A stretch of DNA of 10,160 nt from JAAOYC01 sp036481345 (lineage in GTDB: Archaea > Nanobdellota > Nanobdellia > Woesearchaeales > WJKL01). Both the position numbers and the translations under genes were made by a program. Position 1 is the first letter of the stretch; the number at the start of each line of letters is the position of its first letter. The stretch covers positions 1-10,160 of the forward strand of contig JAZGHU010000018.1 in the NCBI GenBank assembly GCA_036481345.1, written 5' to 3'. The notes below the pieces were generated by a model. The model did no database searches, was not told the DNA's origin, and saw nothing but the letters and a program-made list of their open reading frames with translations. Shown here one piece after another: positions 1 to 4,856 of the stretch.

Positions 1-1
1 T

Positions 2-409
2 AGAATCAACAAGCTGTTTAAGAAAAATGATAAGTTGATTGTTAGAGGAGCAGTTAATAAGTATTTTGTTGAGAGTATGTTAGGGGGGTTGCCTATTAAG
101 ATTTATTCTAAAAAAGTTAAAGGTGGAAAAGAAATTATAGAATGGACTATGGATGATGAAACTACTGAGTTTGTTAAAGCAGTATTTTTGAATAAAAAAG
201 TTGGGAAAAGTAAAGGAATTAAATTATTAAAAGTTTTGACAGATACTGAAGTTGAGAAATTTGCTAAGATCAAGAAATTGAAGTTTAAAGCAAACAAAAA
301 AGACAAAGATGTTCAAAAATTTCTAGATGATATTGAGGAGAAACATCCAAATATTAAGTATAATTTAGTAAAAAACATTGGAAAATTAAAAGAATTGACA
401 AACGCGTAA
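2..409 (+). CDS. PP-loop ATPase-like protein (TtcA/Ncs6-CTU1 superfamily), C-terminal part, 5' end outside window
   Basis: The reading frame is open from the first bases, so this is the last ~135 residues of a longer gene; the TTG at 35 is probably only an internal leucine. The fragment resembles the C-terminal half of PP-loop tRNA 2-thiolation enzymes. WTMDDETTEF (about nt 134-163) sits where the family has HNLDDEAQT. The stretch IKLLKVLTDTEVEKFAKIKKLKF matches the family pattern 'IKPL..lpe.EV..YAk..gl.F', and FLDDIEEKHPNIKYNLV (about nt 320-370) matches its 'FL.elEekhPgikyn' ending. Family members thiolate tRNA uridine or cytidine using ATP and often an Fe-S cluster or zinc fingers. This part has no cysteine at all, and the usual C-terminal CxxC region reads KANKKDKD, so the protein is divergent or a paralogue with a different role. 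The N-terminal PP-loop is outside the window. Family assignment is from motif recall and moderate. Confidence 0.55.
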   Translation, partial: RINKLFKKNDKLIVRGAVNKYFVESMLGGLPIKIYSKKVKGGKEIIEWTMDDETTEFVKAVFLNKKVGKSKGIKLLKVLTDTEVEKFAKIKKLKFKANKKDKDVQKFLDDIEEKHPNIKYNLVKNIGKLKELTNA

Positions 410-415
410 CTGCGA

Positions 416-502
416 TGTTAAATAGGTTAACATATTTCTTGTTAAATAGGTTAACAATGTGATAAAATGATTAAAAAGACTCTTTTGTTAAATTGGTTAA
501 CA
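416..502. repeat. Three copies of a 17-bp palindrome, candidate operator
   Basis: TGTTAAATAGGTTAACA occurs at 416-432 and 440-456, and TGTTAAATTGGTTAACA (one spacer change) at 486-502. Each copy is an inverted repeat of TGTTAA and TTAACA around 5 bp. Identity stops at the edges of the 17 bp, so the palindrome itself looks like the conserved unit. Copies start 24 and 46 bp apart. The first two lie between the PP-loop gene and the lipoprotein gene; the third lies inside codons 7-12 of the lipoprotein gene. A weak TATA-like ACATATTT (430-437) falls between copies 1 and 2, which would place a transcription start just after copy 2, a repressor-like layout. The function is inferred. Confidence 0.6.
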
Positions 503-1471
503 TTGGTTATTTTGATTAGCGGCTGCGGTATAACTGGAGAATTGGTTGAGCAGAAAATCAGTGTTGTTGTTCAGGATATTGGGCAAGTAGAAAATGTTTA
601 TTTCTGTCCAAGAGAAGATTGTGGAAGTGTATTAGAAGAATTTATTTTGGGTGGAGAAGAAAGTGTACATTGTTCTATCTATGATCTTGATTTAGAGAAT
701 GTGATTGCTGCTCTTGACAGCCAATACAACAAAGGATTGGATGTTAAATTAATTGTTGATACTGATAATTTTGAGTTTGTTGAGCATTTAGATTTTGTTG
801 AGCAGGACAACAGAAGCAGTATAATGCATAACAAGTTCTGTATTGTTGATAACAAGAGGATTAGCAGCGGCAGTATGAATCCAACTGTTAATGGAAATGA
901 GAAAAACAATAATAATCTGATAATTTTAGAATCAAGAGTTGTTGCTGAGAACTATGAAGATGAGTTTATAGAGATGTGGAATGGTGTTTATGGAAAAGGA
1001 GATAAAACAAAAAAACCAATAGTATATTTGAATGAGACAAAGGTAGAAGTTTATTTCTGCCCTGAAGATAGTTGTGGAGAAAGGATTGAAGAAGCTTTAA
1101 GTGAAGCAGAAGAAAGTATTTATTTTTTAACATTTAGCTTTACACATACAGGAGTTGCAAATGAGATTGTTAAGAAATTACATGATGGGGTTGAAGTTAA
1201 AGGGGTGTTTGAAAAAAGAGGGGCTGGAACTGAATATTCGAGATTTAAATTATTAGAATATCAGGGAGCGGATGTTAGAAAAGATACAAATGGAGCAACA
1301 ATGCATCATAAGGTATTTATTATTGACAATAAAACTGTTGTGACTGGAAGTTTTAATCCATCACAGAATGCTGATACAAGAAATGATGAAAATATATTGA
1401 TTATCCATGATTCTTCTGTTGCTTCAAGATATTTAGAAGAATTTTTATATGTGTGGGAGAATTTTTCTTAA
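467..1471 (+). CDS. Secreted phospholipase D-superfamily lipoprotein with two HKD motifs
   Basis: This 334-residue protein carries two phospholipase D-superfamily half-domains. Their HxKx4D motifs are H121/K123/D128, followed by SGSMN, and H280/K282/D287, followed by TGSFN. The two motifs normally form one active site for phosphodiester hydrolysis or transfer on phospholipids or nucleic acids. The N-terminus has lysines, a hydrophobic stretch (about 5-18) and a lipobox-like LISGC with Cys20, suggesting export and lipid anchoring outside the membrane. Both halves open with a near-identical VYFCPxxxCG segment (Cys47/Cys52 and Cys198/Cys203), which could hold disulfides and marks an internal duplication. 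ATG 467 is chosen because it gives the full signal peptide; GTGAT just upstream is a weak ribosome site. The kinase ATG follows the stop codon by 1 nt, so the genes are probably co-transcribed. Nuclease versus phospholipase cannot be told from sequence alone. Confidence 0.85.
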   Translation: MIKKTLLLNWLTLVILISGCGITGELVEQKISVVVQDIGQVENVYFCPREDCGSVLEEFILGGEESVHCSIYDLDLENVIAALDSQYNKGLDVKLIVDTDNFEFVEHLDFVEQDNRSSIMHNKFCIVDNKRISSGSMNPTVNGNEKNNNNLIILESRVVAENYEDEFIEMWNGVYGKGDKTKKPIVYLNETKVEVYFCPEDSCGERIEEALSEAEESIYFLTFSFTHTGVANEIVKKLHDGVEVKGVFEKRGAGTEYSRFKLLEYQGADVRKDTNGATMHHKVFIIDNKTVVTGSFNPSQNADTRNDENILIIHDSSVASRYLEEFLYVWENFS

Positions 1472-1472
1472 A

Positions 1473-2441
1473 ATGAAAAGAAATGATGTAATTGGAATTG
1501 GAAATCCTTTATTAGATTTTATTTTTGAAGTAGATGATGGAATTTTGGCTGAAATGGATCTGAATAAAGGTCAATTTAATCTTATTGATGAAGAAAAAAG
1601 CAAAGAGATTCTGAAAAAATTAGAAAAATATGAAGTTAAGACTGCTCCTGGAGGGAGTAGTGCAAATACTTTGTCTGGAGTTAGTTGTTTAGGTGGAAGT
1701 GCTGTTTTGATGGGCATGATCGGGAATGATAAGCATGGAGATATTTATGAGCAGAAAACTTCAGATTGTGGTGTTGATGTTAAATTAAGCAAACATGAGA
1801 AAGCAACAGGACATGCAATTACATTTATCACGCCTGATGCTGAAAGAAGTTTTGCAGTTCATTTAGGGGCTGCTTTACATTTTAGAGAAGATCATGTTTT
1901 TGAAGAAGAGATTAAAAATAGTAAGATTTTACATATTGAAGGATATCAATTAGAAGATGAAGAATTAAAAAAAGCTTCTTTGCATGCAATGAAGATTGCT
2001 AAAGAAAATAATGTCAAAGTTTCTATTGATTTGGCTGATCCTGGATTGATTTCTAGAAATTTAGAAAGTTTGAAATCAATAGTTAAGGATTATGCTGATA
2101 TTTTGTTTGTAAATGAAACTGAAGCAGAAGCTTTTACTGGAAAAAAAGATGAAGAAGCTTTGCATGCAATATATGATATGTGTGAAATAGCAATTGTCAA
2201 GCTAGGAGCAGAAGGAAGTTTGATTAAAGCAAATGATATGGTTTATAAAATTCCGATTAATCCTGTAAATGTTATTAATACTAATGGAGCAGGAGATGCT
2301 TATGCAGCTGGAATCCTTTATTCTATAGCTAATGGAATAGGAATAGAAAAGGCTGGGAAAATAGCTGCTTATATTTCTTCTAAAGTTGTGGCTAATACTG
2401 GAGCAAGATTAAATGAAAAAATCAACATCCAAGAAATCTAA
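1473..2441 (+). CDS. PfkB-family sugar kinase, adenosine-kinase-like
   Basis: This 322-residue cytoplasmic kinase of the PfkB/ribokinase family most likely phosphorylates a nucleoside, probably adenosine to AMP, with ATP. The N-terminus DVIGIGNPLLDFIFEVDD, the substrate-site GGSSANT (about residues 60-66), the NETEAEAF segment (about 214-221) and the signature NTNGAGDAYAAG (about 269-280, catalytic Asp275) match the adenosine-kinase-like branch better than ribokinase or fructokinase. The first residue of the usual DTxGAGD motif is Asn, which the family signature allows. ATG 1473 is preferred over the ATG at 1449, which lies inside the previous gene; the chosen start gives the family's normal N-terminus. 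It sits 1 nt after the lipoprotein gene and overlaps the next gene by 29 nt. An adenosylhomocysteinase gene 2.4 kb away makes adenosine recycling a sensible role, but substrate is inferred. Confidence 0.85.
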   Translation: MKRNDVIGIGNPLLDFIFEVDDGILAEMDLNKGQFNLIDEEKSKEILKKLEKYEVKTAPGGSSANTLSGVSCLGGSAVLMGMIGNDKHGDIYEQKTSDCGVDVKLSKHEKATGHAITFITPDAERSFAVHLGAALHFREDHVFEEEIKNSKILHIEGYQLEDEELKKASLHAMKIAKENNVKVSIDLADPGLISRNLESLKSIVKDYADILFVNETEAEAFTGKKDEEALHAIYDMCEIAIVKLGAEGSLIKANDMVYKIPINPVNVINTNGAGDAYAAGILYSIANGIGIEKAGKIAAYISSKVVANTGARLNEKINIQEI

Positions 2442-2940
2442 AAAAAAGATACTGAAGAGAAAGAAAAAAACGCTAAAGGGTGTTGTAAAATCTTTTATGA
2501 AACATCCATTAGATACATTGGGTGGAAAGCACGATGATGGAATACATCCTGAAGTAAAAGAAGATATAAACCAGCATATTGAGGAAGAAGATAAAAAAGA
2601 AAAGATTGAGAAAAAATTAGTAGAAGAAGCTGATGAAAAACTCAAAGAATATGAAATTCCTATGGATTATGCTTATGAAGGAGAGAAAGATTCAACAGAT
2701 TATGTTCTAGGACAGGTTAATGAGAAATTAAAAACAACTTATCCAACTGAAAAAGATATTCCTAGAGTAGAAGAGATATATGAGCCTGGAGAAGCATTGG
2801 ATGGCCATTATGAAAAATTAAGAGTTAAAATTCTTGAAAGAGGCAAGATACTTCCTGGGGGCTGGAGAAAACATCTAAGTCCGATGAGGAAGAAATTGAT
2901 GGATATGTTTGCTATTGGAAGATATAGGGGCAAGAATTAG
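2413..2940 (+). CDS. Lysine-rich hypothetical protein
   Basis: I do not recognise this 175-residue protein. It is strongly charged and has no cysteine, membrane segment or signal peptide. Residues 1-22 are an extreme lysine cluster, residues 44-80 are alternately acidic and basic and look helical or coiled, and the C-terminal part (about 81-175) has prolines, tyrosines and glycines and ends in a basic tail (GGWRKH, RYRGKN). It looks like an intrinsically flexible nucleic-acid- or ribosome-associated protein, but that is a guess from composition. ATG 2413 overlaps the kinase gene by 29 nt in another frame, which suggests translational coupling; a later ATG at 2498 would drop the basic N-terminus. 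The stop overlaps the convergent membrane gene's stop by 4 nt. The frame stays open for 525 nt without disruption, supporting a real gene. Confidence 0.7.
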   Translation: MKKSTSKKSKKKILKRKKKTLKGVVKSFMKHPLDTLGGKHDDGIHPEVKEDINQHIEEEDKKEKIEKKLVEEADEKLKEYEIPMDYAYEGEKDSTDYVLGQVNEKLKTTYPTEKDIPRVEEIYEPGEALDGHYEKLRVKILERGKILPGGWRKHLSPMRKKLMDMFAIGRYRGKN

Positions 2941-3461
2941 ATATAGTCTTTGATATTGTGCTTTTTCTCTTCATGCCAAAGCCATGCTAATAAGATAACT
3001 GCATCTAAAGCTATTGGCAAATCTGATAATCCAAATAAAGCTAGCAGATGGATCTTGAATGTTGCTGTTGAGATTGGCCAGAACCACATTATTCCCATGT
3101 GAGCGCCTCCTCCTAAAAGCCAGTCAAGGAATAGATGAAAAAATATTCCAAATGAAAGAACAAAGAACATGACTGCTGCTTTGTGCTTTTCTTTTTTCCA
3201 TAAGATATATCCCGGAATCAGGAAAATTAAAGAGAAGATTAAAGTGTGTGTTATTCCTCCATGCTGGAGCAGGGTTGGGACAGAGAAATTAAATAATTGT
3301 CCAAGCATTCTTAGAGGAATATCTAAATCTGGGAGAAGTCCTGCAATGCCTGCAAGAAATAAAGTATGTAATGTGAATAATTTTTTTCTTTTTGTGATGT
3401 AATCTCTATATAAATCAACTACAATTATTGTCAGTAATATGTGGGTTACAGCTAGTGGCAT
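2937..3461 (-). CDS. YdjM-like membrane-bound metal-dependent hydrolase
   Basis: This 174-residue protein has about five hydrophobic segments (roughly 3-17, 31-45, 70-88, 94-116 and 148-162) and the histidine/aspartate pattern of the YdjM ('LexA-binding, inner membrane-associated putative hydrolase') family. The pattern is His7 near the N-terminus, PDLD with Asp45 and Asp47, HGGITHT with His67 and His72, and HLFLD with His109 and Asp113. These residues probably bind a metal at the membrane face; natural substrates in the family are poorly known. Length is typical. The ATG at 3461 has no good ribosome site. A TATA-like TTATTAAATAAG lies about 25-40 nt upstream on this strand, so it may have its own promoter downstream of the 3511-3566 stem-loop. 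Its stop overlaps the convergent hypothetical gene by 4 nt. Confidence 0.8.
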   Translation of the reverse strand: MPLAVTHILLTIIVVDLYRDYITKRKKLFTLHTLFLAGIAGLLPDLDIPLRMLGQLFNFSVPTLLQHGGITHTLIFSLIFLIPGYILWKKEKHKAAVMFFVLSFGIFFHLFLDWLLGGGAHMGIMWFWPISTATFKIHLLALFGLSDLPIALDAVILLAWLWHEEKKHNIKDYI

Positions 3462-3510
3462 CTTTCTTTTGTTTGTTTGTTTTTATCTTATTTAATAATT
3501 ATGAAAAAGG

Positions 3511-3566
3511 GAGGCTCAGACATTTGGAGAAAACGCGTTTGGGGGCGGTTCAAACATCCGAGCCTC
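3511..3566 (-). other. GC-rich long-stem hairpin followed by T5: candidate structured RNA or terminator
   Basis: In otherwise AT-rich DNA, 3509-3567 is about 58% GC (34 of 59 bases, counted). On the minus strand GAGGCTC (3566-3560) pairs with GAGCCTC (3517-3511). The helix continues as GGATGTTTG (3559-3551) with CAAATGTCT (3526-3518), using three G-U wobbles. That gives a continuous 16-bp stem around a 24-nt loop rich in C. As plus-strand RNA the three wobbles become mismatches, so the minus strand is the likely RNA. The stem is followed by CCTTTTTC on that strand. It lies 17 nt after the Lrp-operon stop and before the YdjM-like gene. It could be the operon's terminator or 3' end, a leader element of the YdjM-like gene, or an independent small RNA. 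Confidence 0.5.
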
Positions 3567-3583
3567 GAATATGAATTGGGTAC

Positions 3584-4009
3584 TTAATTAAGCACCTCCT
3601 TGATGTTGGCAGTAACTACATTTGTTATTGTCTTAGTTATTGCCTTGTTTTTTCTTAGGTTGATGATATAATCATTAAATTCTGAAATATCTTTGAATTT
3701 TAATTTGAGAAGCAAGTCATATTCTCCTGTAATTCCAAAAGATTCTTTTACATGTTGGTTATTGAAGAAAGATTGAGGAAGATCTTCAGAAGTTGAAACA
3801 TACATAAAGACAATAAAGTCTTCTTCAACTGCTTTATTGTTTAATTTTAATGTAAAGTTTTCAATAATTTTGTTTTTTATTAGTTTTTGAATTCTTAGAT
3901 GAACAGTAGAAGGACGTAATTGAGTTTGTTTTGCAATATCTCTGATTGGAAGCCTAGCATTTTCTTTTAGAACTTTGATTATCTTGTTATCTTTTGTATC
4001 TAGGTTCAT
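3584..4009 (-). CDS. Lrp/AsnC family transcriptional regulator
   Basis: This 141-residue DNA-binding regulator has the standard Lrp/AsnC build. An N-terminal winged helix-turn-helix spans about residues 4-50, opening with DTKDNKIIKVLKENARLPI and with a recognition helix near 33-45. A RAM (ligand-binding, oligomerising) domain follows, with the characteristic GEYDLLLKL at about 95-103. Family members bind DNA as dimers or octamers and sense amino acids or other small metabolites. Its ATG overlaps the TGA of the upstream TIM-barrel gene (ATGA, 4 nt), so the two are translationally coupled and share the promoter near 4731. Self-regulation is usual for the family, and the repeated half-sites in 4717-4825 are candidate targets that would also place adenosylhomocysteinase under its control. 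The ligand is unknown. Length is normal. Confidence 0.9.
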   Translation of the reverse strand: MNLDTKDNKIIKVLKENARLPIRDIAKQTQLRPSTVHLRIQKLIKNKIIENFTLKLNNKAVEEDFIVFMYVSTSEDLPQSFFNNQHVKESFGITGEYDLLLKLKFKDISEFNDYIINLRKNKAITKTITNVVTANIKEVLN

Positions 4010-4707
4010 TTTTTCATGAGTTCAACTTGTTCTTTGTATTTTGCAACTGGGGATCTGTGATCTGTTTCTAGAACAACGCGTTTGTTGATGAATTGTTTTA
4101 AGAATTTGATATCATAATTGCCTTCTCCTAGATTCATGTGCTGATCTTTTGGAGCTTTTACATGTCCATCAGAAATATGAAAGTAAACTGGCTTTAATTT
4201 GATGAATTGTCTGATGTATCTTTTGTAATTCTTTTTTTGTTGATATGCTATTGCAATTGCATGGCCAAAGTCAAAGCAGAAATTAATTTTGTTTTCTTTG
4301 AAAAGCTTAATTCCTTCTGGAGTTGCTGCTACTGAGTTTTTATTGCAGAGATTTTCTGCGATAATTCTTGGATCATCTAATTTTTTGAAGAAATTTAATG
4401 AGTTTTCTACAGAAGAATGTTTATTATCTATCCAACCTGGATGAAGGATGATTATATCTGATTTAACTGCATCTGCTGTTTTTTGGGCACGCCTTACTTC
4501 TTTGAGATTGTGTTTTTCTAATCTTTTATCTGCAGGGTTTACATTCCACCAAGAATGGGTTGTGTGAACTGTGAATGGAATCTTGAATTTTTTTAATGAT
4601 GGTATTCTTAGTTTATCAGAAGCAAGAATTTCAATGAAGTCTGCAAATTTAGAATATTCTGGAATTGTGGGGATTCTATCTGGAAATATCTTAATTCCTA
4701 CCTGCAT
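4006..4707 (-). CDS. Xylose isomerase-like TIM-barrel protein (sugar isomerase/epimerase or AP-endonuclease-like)
   Basis: This protein belongs to the xylose isomerase-like/endonuclease IV TIM-barrel superfamily. From the start chosen here it has 233 residues. Typical metal and catalytic positions are visible: His48/His51 in VHTTH, HPGW with His89, AENL with Glu118, DFGH with Asp146 and His149, YFHISDGH with His177, Asp180 and His182, LGEGNYD with Glu195, and VVLETD with Glu214. Sugar isomerase/epimerase is the cautious label; a DNA-repair endonuclease role is not excluded, though the chain is shorter than endonuclease IV. A GTG at 4725 would add six residues, but it lies directly beside the TATA box (4726-4737). 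The ATG at 4707 sits about 25 nt from the box centre and fits a leaderless mRNA. It is the first gene of an operon with the Lrp regulator. Confidence 0.75.
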   Translation of the reverse strand: MQVGIKIFPDRIPTIPEYSKFADFIEILASDKLRIPSLKKFKIPFTVHTTHSWWNVNPADKRLEKHNLKEVRRAQKTADAVKSDIIILHPGWIDNKHSSVENSLNFFKKLDDPRIIAENLCNKNSVAATPEGIKLFKENKINFCFDFGHAIAIAYQQKKNYKRYIRQFIKLKPVYFHISDGHVKAPKDQHMNLGEGNYDIKFLKQFINKRVVLETDHRSPVAKYKEQVELMKK

Positions 4708-4725
4708 TTTAGTAGTTATGTCCAC

Positions 4726-4737
4726 TTTATATATAAA
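4726..4737 (-). promoter_or_regulatory. TATA box for the TIM-barrel/Lrp operon
   Basis: TTTATATATAAA is a perfect palindrome and a strong archaeal TATA element. Its centre is about 25 nt upstream of the ATG at 4707 on the minus strand, so transcription should begin at or next to the start codon. This decides the start of the TIM-barrel gene. Because the box is palindromic, orientation depends on flanking elements. Confidence 0.6.
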
Positions 4738-4802
4738 TATTTCTATATTTGTCTATATATTTAGATAAATGTTGGACATATTCTAGCTAATATTGCATAA
4801 AG

Positions 4803-4811
4803 TATATAAAA
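4803..4811 (+). promoter_or_regulatory. TATA box for adenosylhomocysteinase
   Basis: TATATAAAA lies about 50 nt before the ATG at 4857. A start about 25 nt downstream (near 4832) would give a leader of about 25 nt that includes the GGAG at 4844-4847, a ribosome site 9 nt before the ATG. A second possible box, CTATATTTAT (4815-4824), would give a shorter leader. Confidence 0.5.
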
Positions 4812-4856
4812 TGTCTATATTTATTCATGATAATCACACTTATGGAGAAGATATAA

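Larger units (their letters stand above)
4717..4825. promoter_or_regulatory. Repeated half-sites in divergent promoter region, candidate Lrp operator
   Basis: The region between the divergent TIM-barrel/Lrp operon and adenosylhomocysteinase holds an 8-bp inverted repeat, TATGTCCA (4717-4724) and TGGACATA (4773-4780), flanking the minus-strand TATA box. It also holds the direct repeat TCTATAT starting at 4742, 4752 and 4814, the first two one helical turn apart, with TGTCTA forms at 4750 and 4812. Clusters of phased half-sites around the regulator's own promoter are typical for Lrp-family proteins. AT-rich sequence makes some of this expected by chance. Confidence 0.4.

Noticed and set aside
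1449..1472. Alternative start of the kinase within the lipoprotein gene
   Set aside because: The extra eight residues (MCGRIFLK) do not match the kinase family, whose N-terminus fits ATG 1473, one nt after the preceding stop.
3511..3567. Possible tRNA or split-tRNA half: 7-bp acceptor-like stem with GGTTCAAAC reminiscent of a T arm on the plus strand
   Set aside because: Only 57 nt long, no U at position 8, no D or anticodon arm, and the T stem would contain a mismatch with the loop out of register. The stem continues with G-U pairs on the opposite strand instead.
402..4081. ACGCGT at 402, 3533 and 4076, including the 10-mer AACGCGTTTG at 3532 and 4075
   Set aside because: Short matches in unrelated settings (coding end, stem-loop, coding). 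Noticeable only because CG is rare here; no consistent structure around them.
4741..4825. Riboswitch upstream of adenosylhomocysteinase (SAH-type)
   Set aside because: The leader is short and almost purely A/T, with no SAH-riboswitch core; TATA and operator-like repeats explain it better.
4842..4856. Mini-ORF of four codons directly before the adenosylhomocysteinase ATG
   Set aside because: It is made of the ribosome-binding GGAGAAG sequence itself and is most simply explained as chance.
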